Assembly: GCF_001866655.1 (NCBI RefSeq)
Contig: NZ_MLYR01000041.1
Location: 1 to 33,185 of the forward strand
Origin: Bacillus sp. MUM 116
GTDB lineage: Bacteria > Bacillota > Bacilli > Bacillales > Cytobacillaceae
DNA length: 33,185 bases
Reading direction: 5' to 3'
Shown: positions 6,896 to 15,748 of the stretch, piece after piece
Layout: every line of letters starts with the position of its first letter
How positions within the stretch are numbered: the first letter of the stretch is position 1
Position numbers and translations under genes: made by a program
The notes under the pieces: generated by a model
Seen by the model: the letters and a program-made list of their open reading frames with translations, nothing else
Databases searched by the model: none
What the model was told of the DNA's origin: nothing

Positions 6896-7825
6896 TCATT
6901 CATCCTTATATTCATTTTCAAGTTTTTCAAGTCCTAATTTAATTTGAAGCCAATCCATATTTTCGCCAATAAAAACAAGATTTAACGGTAAATTCATTTG
7001 TTCCCTCATATATAACGGCATACCATATGAAAATTGAAATAAATAGGGATAACTTTGGGAATCAAATTTTACATATCCTTTAATCCGGTAGATGGTATCT
7101 GGAAGGGCTTTTAAAAACTCTTCATACCTTATATGACTGACCGGCCCCTGAAATTGGTAAACAAATGTAGATAAATTTAAGTTGTTTTGGGTAAAATGAG
7201 TTTTTGTTTTTTCTGTAAAAGAAACAGATAGTTCTTTTAACTGATTCATTGCAACTTTAGAAAAGTCGGTCAAGAGACATCTTGCTTTTGGGTTTATTGC
7301 TTGAATTTCAAAAGTAATTTTTGCCTGTTCAGAATCGGATAACTCAGACATTTTATTCACGATTATTAAGTCCGCATGTCTTACCTGTTCTAAAATCAGC
7401 TGCTGCAGCTGCGGACTCAAGCTCTTTCGATTTAACCATCTTAATCCATCAACGGTCGTGACAATTCCTTTAATATTTAATGCATCCGCAAAAAGTGGTG
7501 AAAGGATGGCATCCAATACCTCAACAGGATGAGCTGCCCCCGTTGTTTCAATATAAATTACATCGGGCTTTTCGATCTTTAATAATCCTTGAAGTTGCGC
7601 CTCTAACTTGTCCTGAATTGAACAGCAAATACATCCACCTAATAATTCCTTTAACGCTACATCCTCGTCAACAGCATTTGAATCAATGGACACTTCACCC
7701 AGCTCATTCATCATGACGGCTACTTTTCTTCCCAGCTTATGTTCCTCTTCGAGCAGGCGTTTTAAAAAGGTTGTTTTCCCGCTTCCTAAAAATCCTGATA
7801 AAATATAAACTTCCGATTTGTTCAT
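6896..7825 (-). CDS. COG0523/CobW-like G3E-family metal GTPase
   Basis: 309 residues. Walker A GFLGSGKTT (11-19), the metal-binding CICC motif (65-68, CxCC), YIETTGAAHP (91-100) and a guanine-recognition NKMS (157-160). The C-terminal half fits a CobW_C domain. G3E GTPases deliver or sequester zinc, cobalt or other metals; members with CxCC are often linked to zinc limitation (YciC/ZigA). I see no Zur-box palindrome upstream; a TATAAT-like -10 is present in the ATTATACCGG region. First gene of a probable two-gene operon with the secreted L,D-transpeptidase-like gene. Confidence 0.85.
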   Translation of the reverse strand: MNKSEVYILSGFLGSGKTTFLKRLLEEEHKLGRKVAVMMNELGEVSIDSNAVDEDVALKELLGGCICCSIQDKLEAQLQGLLKIEKPDVIYIETTGAAHPVEVLDAILSPLFADALNIKGIVTTVDGLRWLNRKSLSPQLQQLILEQVRHADLIIVNKMSELSDSEQAKITFEIQAINPKARCLLTDFSKVAMNQLKELSVSFTEKTKTHFTQNNLNLSTFVYQFQGPVSHIRYEEFLKALPDTIYRIKGYVKFDSQSYPYLFQFSYGMPLYMREQMNLPLNLVFIGENMDWLQIKLGLEKLENEYKDE

Positions 7826-7890
7826 TTTATTTCCTGCCTTTTTTCGATTTACATTATTTCATTATACCGGAAATAGAAAAGTGGAAAAAG

Positions 7891-7916
7891 AAAAAAACGG
7901 ATGAAACCTACATCCG
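7891..7916 (-). terminator. Terminator of the LCP-like gene
   Basis: CGGATG/CATCCG stem (7898-7903, 7911-7916), followed on the minus strand by T7, just after the stop of the gene ending at 7922. Confidence 0.8.
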
Positions 7917-7921
7917 CTCTT

Positions 7922-8674
7922 TTAATTTATAATCAATCTTGATTGACCTTCCTCTTCTGGAATGGAATTCACAGTTGCCGATTTTCCCATTCCGTTACCT
8001 TTGACAATTTGTAATGGTTCAACGGTGTTGATAGGATTAATGATGGTTGATAATCCTAAACTTACTAATTGCCCTTTACCTAAATCAGTATCAATGCTAT
8101 TAAACACTTCATTGATGATAGAGGGAGCAAGGGATATTAACCTGTCTGAAGACTGATTTCTTATCGCTCCTTTTAGTGAAGAAAAAATCATTTTTAATTC
8201 CTCACCATTTTCAGCGCCCACCCCCTCTTGCTGAATAACAGAAAGAATTTCCTTTCCATGTAATGGTTTGCTCTCTTGATTGATTTTTACACCGGCCGGC
8301 GCCAATTGATCAATCATTTTACTGATAGCGGAAGGATTTAACATAAAATAATGATCAATAGAAATTCCATAATTCTTTTGAACTGTTTGTTTTAATTCGT
8401 TGAAATTAAGTTTACTTTTTGCTGTTTCTTTTACTGGTAATAAAACAGGAGCGGCCTTTATATTTTGTTTCTCTTGATCGTATCGCACAATAACTGCTGC
8501 AATTGTTTTTGAAGCCTCGGAGTCTGCATTATTTTCAGTAATTAAAAAATTCACAGGCTTTTGCTCTGAAATAGGCAGTTCTTTCGCCGACTCTTTTGCA
8601 GTATGGAACAGTGATTTTAATGGACCATACCCCAAAAAAGAAAGCACAATGACAACGAGTACTAGTTTCCTCAT
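7922..8674 (-). CDS. Degenerate LytR-CpsA-Psr (LCP)-like membrane-anchored protein
   Basis: About 250 residues with one N-terminal membrane anchor (RKLVLVVIVLSFLGYGPL). The middle part (ISIDHYFMLNPSAISKMIDQ followed by LAPAGVKIN) matches the LCP core strand-helix pattern around the d-hhh-x-G-Gv-V motif, and the KLNFNELKQTVQKNYG region fits the preceding helix. The arginines and aspartates expected for pyrophosphate binding are not obvious, so it may lack ligase activity. The open frame extends to a TTG at 8686, but ATG 8674 is the more likely start; the Shine-Dalgarno site is weak. It faces away from a wall-related function only by lack of evidence. Confidence 0.5.
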   Translation of the reverse strand: MRKLVLVVIVLSFLGYGPLKSLFHTAKESAKELPISEQKPVNFLITENNADSEASKTIAAVIVRYDQEKQNIKAAPVLLPVKETAKSKLNFNELKQTVQKNYGISIDHYFMLNPSAISKMIDQLAPAGVKINQESKPLHGKEILSVIQQEGVGAENGEELKMIFSSLKGAIRNQSSDRLISLAPSIINEVFNSIDTDLGKGQLVSLGLSTIINPINTVEPLQIVKGNGMGKSATVNSIPEEEGQSRLIIN

Positions 8675-8747
8675 TCTAAACACCAACTTTATCCAAATCG
8701 TTACTGTCCATTTTCGGAAAACCGTTTAAGAAATATACATTATCGTA

Positions 8748-8793
8748 TAAAAAAATCCGGTTCCTTCTACTGTTAGAAAGATTCCGGATTTTT
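8748..8793 (-). terminator. Terminator of ctpA
   Basis: AAAAATCCGG (8751-8760)/CCGGATTTTT (8784-8793) with an inner TTCT/AGAA pairing; T-run on the minus strand. Confidence 0.8.
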
Positions 8794-8798
8794 ACTGT

Positions 8799-10280
8799 TT
8801 ATTTCATTCTTGTCTTTAATACTTCGATTGCTTTTTTCAATTGTGTATCATTCTTTTGGATTTTATCTCGTACAAGCTCCATTAACTTCATCGTTGAGTC
8901 GTCTTGTAGGTATCCATTTACTTTTAATTTATTGGCCTTTTGGAATTTTTCTACAGCTGTTTCTGTCTTCTGATCGAAGAATCCATCCGTCCTGCCCGGG
9001 TCAAAGCCAACTGCTTTTAACATTTTTTGTGCTGTTTTCACATCCTCCGAGGAAGTGGAGAGTGCCAGCTTTTTATCCGGATTGATAATTGGCAATGATG
9101 CATAATCAGGAAGTTTCACCGGATAATCAGGCATAATCCCTTTCTTATGAATCCAATTTCCATTTGGTGTTAACCATTTGGCAATCGTGTATTTCAGATT
9201 GGAACCATCTGGGAAATCCTCTGCGGTTTGTACTGTGCCTTTTCCAAATGACTTTTCACCCACCAATGGTATTCCGGCAGATTCTTTTACCGCTGCAGAA
9301 AGAATTTCTGAAGCACTTGCACTGCCTTTATCAATTAAAACTACTAAAGGTAGAGTAGGGTTTCCTTCATTTTGTGAAGTAAACTCCTTAATCTTGCCAT
9401 TCCGGTCTTGTTCTTTCACTACTACTTTCCCTTTTGGAACAAACATGCTGGAAATACTAATTGCTTGGTCCAATAAACCGCCCGGATTTTGACGTAAGTC
9501 CAAGACAAGTCCTTTCATGCCTTTCTTTTGTAAATCGTTTAATGTTGTAACAAGTTCCTTTGCCGTATTAGTTGAAAAACTGGTAATCTGAACTTTGGCA
9601 ATTCCCTTGCCAACCATTTCACCGTATACGGTTTCAATTGGAATCTCATCACGAACGATTGGTACTTTTACAGGGGCATCTGAGCCAGGTCGCTGAATGG
9701 TTAATTCAACCTTTGTGCCTTTTTTCCCGCGAATTAATGTCACAGCCTGAGTAGAAGTCATTCCTTGCAGACTTTTTCCATTTACGGCTGTAATCATATC
9801 ATTTGGTTTTAAACCGGCTTTAGCTGCCGGAGATCCTTTAATAGGGGACACGATTAAAATATGTCCATCTTTTTCCTGTATTTCAGCACCAATTCCTTCG
9901 AAAGAAGAAGAAATTGTGCTGTGAAAGTTTTTAGCTTCTTCATCACTCATATAATCAGAGTAGGGATCATCCAAGGATTGCACCATTCCGTTAATGGCCC
10001 CATTGATTAGTTTTTGCTGGTTCACATTCTTGAAATATCCATTATTTAATGTATCGTATGCGGTATAGAATTTTTTAAATTCTGCCCTCTCTTTTCCTAC
10101 TGTTACAACTTTTTCATTTCCAAATGCCAGCGCAAAAGCTGTTACCCCAGCAGACAGAAAAATTACGAAAAACAATAGCATGATAAAATGGAATTTTTTG
10201 AAGCGAATATAGCCTGATTTGTTTTCTGCTGCTTGCTCTTGTCCAATTTGCTCTTCATCCAAAGCCTTCACCACTTTCAT
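8799..10280 (-). CDS. ctpA: Carboxy-terminal processing protease CtpA (S41 family)
   Basis: 493 residues. One N-terminal membrane anchor (residues about 32-53), a PDZ domain (about 130-200) with PAAKAGLKPNDMI, the S41 serine protease core, and a C-terminal peptidoglycan-binding domain (AQKMLKAVGFDPGRTDGFF region, about 415-475). The catalytic triad of the family is visible: Ser322 (GSASASE), Lys347 (SFGKGTVQ) and Gln351, with the expected spacing of 25 and 4. The length and PDZ-S41-PG-binding order fit CtpA and CtpB. Its position close to deoD, yodL and yozD matches the B. subtilis ctpA locus as I remember it, and ftsEX (the usual ctpB neighbourhood) is absent. The Shine-Dalgarno site before 10280 is weak, so the start is less certain than the gene. 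Confidence 0.85.
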   Translation of the reverse strand: MKVVKALDEEQIGQEQAAENKSGYIRFKKFHFIMLLFFVIFLSAGVTAFALAFGNEKVVTVGKERAEFKKFYTAYDTLNNGYFKNVNQQKLINGAINGMVQSLDDPYSDYMSDEEAKNFHSTISSSFEGIGAEIQEKDGHILIVSPIKGSPAAKAGLKPNDMITAVNGKSLQGMTSTQAVTLIRGKKGTKVELTIQRPGSDAPVKVPIVRDEIPIETVYGEMVGKGIAKVQITSFSTNTAKELVTTLNDLQKKGMKGLVLDLRQNPGGLLDQAISISSMFVPKGKVVVKEQDRNGKIKEFTSQNEGNPTLPLVVLIDKGSASASEILSAAVKESAGIPLVGEKSFGKGTVQTAEDFPDGSNLKYTIAKWLTPNGNWIHKKGIMPDYPVKLPDYASLPIINPDKKLALSTSSEDVKTAQKMLKAVGFDPGRTDGFFDQKTETAVEKFQKANKLKVNGYLQDDSTMKLMELVRDKIQKNDTQLKKAIEVLKTRMK

Positions 10281-10335
10281 TTACCATAAAAATAAGTTTT
10301 TGAGAACAATCATCTTCCTTTTTTCTAATGTTAAA

Positions 10336-10369
10336 GCTCATTTTAGAGTTTCTCTTAGAAAAAATGAGC
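10336..10369. promoter_or_regulatory. Hairpin in the ctpA upstream region
   Basis: GCTCATTTT (10336-10344)/AAAATGAGC (10361-10369) with an inner AGAG/CTCT pairing. It has no T-run in either direction that fits a terminator; possibly a leader structure or operator for ctpA. Confidence 0.35.
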
Positions 10370-10428
10370 CCTTAGTGTTTAGAATAACATCTTTTTATTA
10401 AAATTAACAAAGAAAAGTGATAGGTGCC

Positions 10429-10466
10429 TTAAAATAATAATGGCACACACCTATTAGGCAGTGCCA
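10429..10466 (-). terminator. Terminator of copA
   Basis: TGGCAC (10441-10446)/GTGCCA (10461-10466), followed on the minus strand by TTATTATTTT. An overlapping pairing ATAGGTG (about 10420)/CACCTAT exists. Confidence 0.6.
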
Positions 10467-10475
10467 AAAATGAAT

Positions 10476-12668
10476 TTAAATCTTTACCCGTTTTAAACGC
10501 AATGAATTGGTGACGACGGATACTGAACTAAATGCCATTGCAGCACCGGCTACCCACGGTGCTAGTAAGCCTAAGGCAGCTACAGGTATTCCGGCAGAAT
10601 TGTAAATGAGTGCCCAGAAAAGGTTTTGACGAATATTTAACATTGTTTTTTTACTTAAAGAGATCGCTTTTGGTATCAAAGTCAATTCTCCGCCCAGGAT
10701 AGTGATATCTGCAACCTCAATAGCAACATCTGTACCTGTTCCAATCGCAATTCCAATATCGGCAAGAGCAAGCGCAGGGGCATCATTAATCCCGTCTCCT
10801 ACCATTGCTACCTTTTTCCCTTGCTGTTGCAGTTCTTTTATATGATTTGCTTTTTCATCCGGGAGAACTTCTGCGATTACATTCGTAATTCCTACTTGAC
10901 CCGCGATTGCTCTAGCAGTGCCCTCATTGTCTCCCGTTAACATATAAACGTCAATTCCGAGCTGCTTTAATTGATCCACTGCGAGCTTGGCATTTTCTTT
11001 TACTGTATCTGCCACAGCGATAATTCCCATTACGGTTCCTTGAATGGCAATGAACATCGCCGTTTTCCCTTGTTCTTCAAATCGAAGTAAGTCTTTTTGG
11101 ACCGTTTGATAGGAAATGTTTTTCGTTTCCATTAGCATACGTGTCCCAATTGCAACCTCTTCGTCACCAATTTTTGCTTCAATTCCGTGACCGGGAACGG
11201 CCGTAAAGCGTTTTACCGGCATTGTACTTGTTCGTCTTGCAAGCCCAAATTGAACAATGGCTTCTGCCAACGGGTGTTCTGAGGACTTCTCTACAGAGAC
11301 AAGATATTGCAGTACCTTCTTTTCATCCTGATAAGCAATAAAATCGGTAACCGTTGGCTGCCCTTTTGTAATGGTCCCGGTCTTATCGAGGACAATCGTA
11401 TTAATTTTATGAGCGGTTTCCAAATGTTCTCCGCCTTTAAATAAAATTCCCATTTCCGCTCCTTTACCTGTTCCGACCATGATTGATGTCGGGGTAGCAA
11501 GGCCGAGTGAACATGGGCAGGCTATTACAAGGACGGCAATGGCCGTTTCAAACGCTGATGGAAAATGACCGGGTACCACGATAATGTACCAGATTAAAAA
11601 GGTCAGAATCGATAGGGCAACAACTACTGGGACAAAATAGCCGGAAATCGTATCGGCAACTCTTTGGATCGGAGCTTTACTGCCCTGCGCTTCCTCGACA
11701 ATTTTGATAATCCCTGCAAGCGCCGTATTTTTCCCAACTTTTGTTGCCTTTATTGTTAAGGTTCCATTTTTATTGATCGTGGAGCCAATGACCGGATCTC
11801 CGTTTAGTTTTTCAATGGGAATGGATTCTCCGGTAATCATCGATTCATCTACTGAAGATTGCCCGGAAATCACCTCTCCATCTACTGGAATCTTTTCACC
11901 CGGTTTAACGATCACGATATCCATAACCTTCACATCATCAATCGGAACCTTGATTTCATTTCCTTTTTTTATTATGGTTGCTTCCTTTGCCTGTAATCCT
12001 AACAGCTTGGAAATCGCCTCGGTCGTCCGGCCTTTTGCAATGGCCTCAAATAATTTGCCTAGTAGAATTAATGTAATTAGTACAGCACTGGTTTCAAAAT
12101 AAAGATGCGGGACGAAATCAGGGTTTTTAATTGTCTTGATTCCTTCCGAAAGACTGTAAAAATATGCGGCAGAAGTACTTAACGCAACAAGAACATCCAT
12201 GTTCGCGCTTTTATTTTTCAATGCTTTATAGGCACTTGTATAGAATGGTCCACCGATATAAAACTGAATCGGAGTCGCAAGCAGCAATTGAAACCACGGA
12301 TTCATAAACATGGAAGGCATTGGTAATCCAAAGTCCCAAGGTATGTGGGTAAGCATTGTATAGAGTAAAGGGCTTGATAATATAACGGAAAATAAAAGTT
12401 TGTTTTTCCTTTGATTTAATTCCTCTTCTTTATGCTGTGCCTTTACGCTCCTATCCTCTTTTTGACTAGCTCCGTAACCAAGATTTTCTATTTTTTTGAT
12501 GATTTCATTACTCGATACTTTTTCACTTTCAAATGATACTGCTGCCGATTCCATTGCCAAATTTACATTTGCCTCAACCCCCTCCATCTTATTGAGGACT
12601 TTTTCAATTCTTGTTGAACAGGCAGCACAAGTCATGCCGGTTATATCTAATTTCAGCTGTTCTTTCAT
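10476..12668 (-). CDS. copA: Copper-exporting P1B-type ATPase CopA
   Basis: 730 residues. One N-terminal heavy-metal-associated domain with GMTCAAC (Cys14, Cys17), the actuator TGES (279-282), the transmembrane metal-site CPC (384-386) that defines Cu+/Ag+ pumps, the phosphorylation site DKTGT (Asp428) and a C-terminal VGDGINDAP hinge. It exports Cu(I) from the cytoplasm. The B. subtilis enzyme has two HMA domains; this one has a single HMA domain, making it shorter. No copZ chaperone or csoR repressor is adjacent, and no CsoR-like operator is visible upstream. GGTGAT lies 8 nt before ATG 12668. Confidence 0.92.
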   Translation of the reverse strand: MKEQLKLDITGMTCAACSTRIEKVLNKMEGVEANVNLAMESAAVSFESEKVSSNEIIKKIENLGYGASQKEDRSVKAQHKEEELNQRKNKLLFSVILSSPLLYTMLTHIPWDFGLPMPSMFMNPWFQLLLATPIQFYIGGPFYTSAYKALKNKSANMDVLVALSTSAAYFYSLSEGIKTIKNPDFVPHLYFETSAVLITLILLGKLFEAIAKGRTTEAISKLLGLQAKEATIIKKGNEIKVPIDDVKVMDIVIVKPGEKIPVDGEVISGQSSVDESMITGESIPIEKLNGDPVIGSTINKNGTLTIKATKVGKNTALAGIIKIVEEAQGSKAPIQRVADTISGYFVPVVVALSILTFLIWYIIVVPGHFPSAFETAIAVLVIACPCSLGLATPTSIMVGTGKGAEMGILFKGGEHLETAHKINTIVLDKTGTITKGQPTVTDFIAYQDEKKVLQYLVSVEKSSEHPLAEAIVQFGLARRTSTMPVKRFTAVPGHGIEAKIGDEEVAIGTRMLMETKNISYQTVQKDLLRFEEQGKTAMFIAIQGTVMGIIAVADTVKENAKLAVDQLKQLGIDVYMLTGDNEGTARAIAGQVGITNVIAEVLPDEKANHIKELQQQGKKVAMVGDGINDAPALALADIGIAIGTGTDVAIEVADITILGGELTLIPKAISLSKKTMLNIRQNLFWALIYNSAGIPVAALGLLAPWVAGAAMAFSSVSVVTNSLRLKRVKI

Positions 12669-12803
12669 AAAAATGAATCACCACGCAATCTTTTATAAAA
12701 CAGTTTCTATTAAATTCATTCTACACCGAATTCGACAATTTTCGACGGTGATACTCACAGGTATTCATTATTAAATTCTCCTCATGAGGATGTAGTTCCT
12801 TTT

Positions 12804-12841
12804 AAAAAAACAAAAAACCCCTCTTCTGTGAAAAAGAGGAG
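12804..12841 (-). terminator. Terminator of deoD
   Basis: CCTCTT (12820-12825)/AAGAGG (12834-12839), followed on the minus strand by a long T-tract (complement of 12803-12817). Confidence 0.85.
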
Positions 12842-12859
12842 TGGTAATGCGATTTAATC

Positions 12860-13558
12860 TTAAATTGCAGCCTCTAATGCTACTTCAATCATGTCATTAA
12901 AGGTTAGTTGTCTTTCTTCAGCGGTCGTTTCTTCACCCGTCAGGATATGATCACTTACGGTTAGAACGGAAAGTGCTTTGCGGCTATATTTAGCGGCAAG
13001 TGTATATAGTGCAGTTGTTTCCATTTCAAGCGCCAGGATTTGATACTGGGCCCATTTTTCATGATTTGCATTATCGTTATAGAACATATCAGCAGTGAAG
13101 ACGCTGCCAACCTTCAAATTTAACCCTTTTTCAATACCGGCATCATAGGCTTTTTTCAGTAATTCAAAGTTTGCGGTTGGAGCATAGTCGATTCCACCAA
13201 AGGTAAGGCGGTTCATATTGGAATCAGTGGAGCTTGACATTGCTAAAATAACGTCACGAACCTTTACATCCTTTTGGATGGCACCGCAGGTCCCAACACG
13301 GATTAAATTTTGGACATTATAACTTTGAATTAATTCGTTTACATAAATCGAAATAGATGGAATCCCCATTCCTGTTCCTTGAACGGAAACTCTTTTTCCT
13401 TTATAAGTACCTGTAAAACCAAACATATTTCGAACTTCGTTATAACATACAGCCCCCTCCAAAAAGGTTTCTGCAATATATTTTGCCCGAAGCGGATCTC
13501 CCGGAAGCAGGACTGTTTCGGCTATATCATTTTCTTTTGCTGCAATATGTACACTCAT
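12860..13558 (-). CDS. deoD: Purine-nucleoside phosphorylase DeoD
   Basis: 232 residues, the standard length of the hexameric PNP family. Cleaves purine (deoxy)ribonucleosides with phosphate to base and (deoxy)ribose-1-phosphate. Visible motifs: [17 protein letters not shown] at the N-terminus (phosphate binding), [38 protein letters not shown] and [17 protein letters not shown] with the catalytic Asp. GGAGG lies upstream of ATG 13558. A TTTTCA-17-TATATT pair upstream is a possible sigma-A promoter. Confidence 0.96.
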   Translation of the reverse strand: MSVHIAAKENDIAETVLLPGDPLRAKYIAETFLEGAVCYNEVRNMFGFTGTYKGKRVSVQGTGMGIPSISIYVNELIQSYNVQNLIRVGTCGAIQKDVKVRDVILAMSSSTDSNMNRLTFGGIDYAPTANFELLKKAYDAGIEKGLNLKVGSVFTADMFYNDNANHEKWAQYQILALEMETTALYTLAAKYSRKALSVLTVSDHILTGEETTAEERQLTFNDMIEVALEAAI

Positions 13559-13716
13559 TGATAATCCTCCAATAATGTCTTAGTGTGGATATTCTACCCA
13601 CCAATGACAATATATCACAATCATTTTGTAATGAAAAACCTTTCAGAGGTTTGGACATGAAATTTAATATTTGTGGGAAACTAATTTTTGATGAAGAAAT
13701 GGAGGAGGAAAAATAA

Positions 13717-13848
13717 ATGGGAAAAAAGCATCGAAACCGCACTGGTTCGCCGAAAAAAAATAATCATATCCCGCCGGAAGCAATCGTGGCTGAACATGAG
13801 GCACATGCAAAAGAACATCAAGCATCAGGCGGCCGAAAAAGAACCTAA
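13717..13848 (+). CDS. Small basic hydrophilic protein, 43 aa
   Basis: ATG 13717 follows GGAGGAGG and runs to TAA at 13846-13848. The product begins MGKKHRNRTGSPKKNN and ends with HQASGGRKRT: very rich in Lys, Arg, His, Asn and Gly, with no hydrophobic core. Such composition is seen in minor small acid-soluble or other spore-associated small proteins of Bacillus, but I do not recognise a specific one. Its own terminator supports it being a gene. Confidence 0.65.
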   Translation: MGKKHRNRTGSPKKNNHIPPEAIVAEHEAHAKEHQASGGRKRT

Positions 13849-13866
13849 GGTTTTCCTTAGGTTTTT
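13842..13866 (+). terminator. Terminator of the 43-aa protein gene
   Basis: AACCTAAGG (13842-13850)/CCTTAGGTT (13855-13863), then TTT. The stop codon lies within the left arm. Confidence 0.8.
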
Positions 13867-13873
13867 GATTTCT

Positions 13874-14152
13874 TTATCGAATCAAAATCCGATTGATTCG
13901 CTCCCAGCCGCCCGGTTTTAATTGGAAATAATGTTGCCCTCGTCTGCCTTCATCAATTAAAATGATATCCCCCGTGGTAAGAAATCTTCCTTTATAATTT
14001 TCGGGGATTCTGTCAGTCACATTAAAACAGCTAAAGGTTTCCTGTAGGCATTGTTCACGGTTATTTGCTTTTACAAATGTACGATACACCTCTTTATAAC
14101 CTTTATTATCTCTGTACTTTGGAGTTTGAAAGATCGTTACATCATATTGCAT
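13874..14152 (-). CDS. yodL: YodL-like protein
   Basis: 92 residues. The pattern YDVTIFQTPKYRDNKGYKEVY at the start and GDIILIDEG, GQHYFQLKPGGWERINRI at the end corresponds to the YodL-like domain family as I remember it from B. subtilis YodL. Function unknown; soluble. Its position next to deoD and near yozD agrees with that locus. The Shine-Dalgarno site before ATG 14152 is weak. Confidence 0.75.
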   Translation of the reverse strand: MQYDVTIFQTPKYRDNKGYKEVYRTFVKANNREQCLQETFSCFNVTDRIPENYKGRFLTTGDIILIDEGRRGQHYFQLKPGGWERINRILIR

Positions 14153-14315
14153 ATTAGCTCTTCAAGTTAGCATTCTGATCATCATATTCCTCCATTCAGA
14201 TTGTATTTACTATATTAATTAAAGAACCCCCCTGCCGATTCCTTCTGTGAATAGCCTCTAATTTTGTCGAATTTTCCTTATTTTTTAAAATTGATTGAAA
14301 TTTTCTGTTAACAAA

Positions 14316-14344
14316 CAAAAAGCGAGCAGTTATGCTCGGCTTTT
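14316..14344 (-). terminator. Terminator of yozD
   Basis: CGAGCA (14323-14328)/TGCTCG (14333-14338) extended by AAAAG/CTTTT, with a T-run on the minus strand. Confidence 0.8.
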
Positions 14345-14369
14345 GTTTGTTTGCTTGTATTCTAAAAGA

Positions 14370-14543
14370 TTATTCATCTTGAATTTCCTCATCGATTATA
14401 CTTTTTTCGATTAAATATTCGAAGGTGATATCTGCGAGTTCTTCCAATTCTTCATCGCTAGGAACGTATCCCCTTTTAACAAGCTCATGAAAGAAAAATT
14501 CGGCAATTTCTTCTGTATCAATAAATACTTCAATTTCTCTCAT
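14370..14543 (-). CDS. yozD: YozD-like small acidic protein, 57 aa
   Basis: Starts MREIEVFIDTEEIAEFFFHE, followed by LVKRGYVPSDEELEELADI and an acidic C-terminus. This matches my memory of the YozD family (about 58 residues). ATG 14543 is preferred to ATG 14549 because AAGGGGG then has an 8-nt spacing. It follows yodL in the same order as in B. subtilis. Function unknown. Confidence 0.75.
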   Translation of the reverse strand: MREIEVFIDTEEIAEFFFHELVKRGYVPSDEELEELADITFEYLIEKSIIDEEIQDE

Positions 14544-14732
14544 TAGCATCGCCCCCTTTTTTAAAACTCTATGATGAAACAGGCTTTTTCATGCTTATTA
14601 GTTCACAAAATTACCATTTCAAATTCTTTTAACAATAGTTTTCATTATTCACCGATTTTTTTCTAAAAAAACATGTCTTTTTAGATTTGGACAAGCATAA
14701 GATGGTGAAAAATACATTTCTGAGGTGAAACG

Positions 14733-14900
14733 ATGTCAAACTTACAAATGAAATTAGAGGAATTTATTGAAGACGTGAACCGGGAGGATGGTTACACCCT
14801 CCAATTATTTGAAAAGATTACGAATATATTATTCTTTTTTATAAAATGGGGCGGCATACCTTTGGTTCTCTATTTATTATTCGAAATTACGAGGTGGTAG
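14733..14900 (+). CDS. Small single-span membrane protein, 55 aa
   Basis: ATG 14733 after GAGGTGAAACG; TAG at 14898. Charged N-terminus MSNLQMKLEEFIEDVNRE followed by one hydrophobic segment (ILFFFIKWGGIPLVLYLLF). It ends 2 nt before the convergent gene at 14903. No family recognised. Confidence 0.65.
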   Translation: MSNLQMKLEEFIEDVNREDGYTLQLFEKITNILFFFIKWGGIPLVLYLLFEITRW

Positions 14901-14902
14901 GT

Positions 14903-15538
14903 CTAAACATGGCTTTTGCCATCGTTATTTACGATGCTTTCCAATTTTCTAAGGATTACTCTCATCACATGGTAGTACTCTTGATCGTGAAAGAGTTCAT
15001 ATAATATGCGATAATCATTGAATATATCAAGTAAATAATCAATTAACTCTTTTTTTTCCTTTTTTCGTTCGATTTCTTCAAATTCTGCTTTTCTAATGGT
15101 GTTTTGTAATTTGGATGTTTTGTCTGGATTTTGCTGTTTATTTATTAAGTATAAGAGACCTAGTTTTTGAATAAATGTATCAGCACTTTCCGCATCAGCG
15201 ACAAGAGTTAACTCTTCTTCTCCTGCTTCAAGCCACTCCCCGTCACTTACTCTGGAAAGTTCATATATTACGTCTTCCCATGCATCCTCTTTATATCGCC
15301 AGATTTCAGTTCGGAAACCGACAATTTTGAATAAATCGGCACCGTAACCGCTTACCTGGACCAAGTCTCCGAAAAAAAATTTATACTCAATATCGATTTG
15401 CTCCTGCTCCATCACGGTTCCTTCATATTCTGAAAGGAGCTGAAGGCCCGATTCAACAAAAAGACCATCGCTCTTATTTACTTCGTACACATACCGATCA
15501 TCAAGCCATTTGATGTCTGTAACTTTGCTATTTTTAAT
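14903..15538 (-). CDS. Hypothetical protein in yodN position, apparent ATT start
   Basis: About 211 residues. N-terminal part with an IKWLDDRYVYEVNKSDG beta-rich segment and a KFFFGDLVQVSGYGADLF strand pattern, then a highly charged coiled-coil-like region (EFEEIERKKEKKELIDYLL). The shortest start, GTG 15490, has no Shine-Dalgarno site and would remove residues that look coding. The frame stays open upstream, and AAGGGAG at 15548-15554 lies exactly 9 nt before an ATT at 15538, which I take as the start; no ATG exists in this frame before an upstream TGA. Alternatively the gene has lost its ATG. By position it may be the counterpart of B. subtilis yodN, but I cannot confirm this by sequence. 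Confidence 0.6.
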   Translation of the reverse strand: MKNSKVTDIKWLDDRYVYEVNKSDGLFVESGLQLLSEYEGTVMEQEQIDIEYKFFFGDLVQVSGYGADLFKIVGFRTEIWRYKEDAWEDVIYELSRVSDGEWLEAGEEELTLVADAESADTFIQKLGLLYLINKQQNPDKTSKLQNTIRKAEFEEIERKKEKKELIDYLLDIFNDYRILYELFHDQEYYHVMRVILRKLESIVNNDGKSHV

Positions 15539-15585
15539 CGGTGATTTCTCCCTTGTTATTAAAGGGGGTATATAAGTTTTTAATC

Positions 15586-15621
15586 ATAAAAAACTCACAT
15601 ATCGAAATGATACATGAGTTT
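15586..15621 (-). terminator. Terminator of the 42-aa protein gene
   Basis: AAACTCA (15591-15597)/TGAGTTT (15615-15621) plus six more pairs including two G-T, and T6 on the minus strand. Confidence 0.75.
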
Positions 15622-15748
15622 AATTTATCTTGTCATTCTTTATTTGATCTTTAGGACGCTGTTTCTTCATTTTATTATTCAATTCAAGCAGTCCTTTTGC
15701 CGCTTTTTTAGCATCAAAAGTTCCTCTCTCCGCATATTTCACTTTCAT
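15620..15748 (-). CDS. Small basic protein, 42 aa
   Basis: ATG 15748 with GAGGTGAT upstream; TAA at 15620. Sequence starts MKVKYAERGTFDAKKAAKGL and is Lys-rich to the end. No family recognised. It appears to be the last backbone gene before the accessory island. Confidence 0.6.
   Translation of the reverse strand: MKVKYAERGTFDAKKAAKGLLELNNKMKKQRPKDQIKNDKIN

Noticed and set aside
7826..7900. Zur box for the COG0523 GTPase
   Set aside because: No TCGTAAT-type palindrome is visible upstream; only a generic -10-like sequence.
11704..12102. 132-residue plus-strand ORF inside copA
   Set aside because: It is the complement of conserved copA coding sequence, has no ribosome site and resembles no protein.
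15541..15592. 17-codon ORF upstream of the yodN-position gene
   Set aside because: Its ATG lies directly at the end of a terminator T-run with no ribosome site and it ends before the gene.
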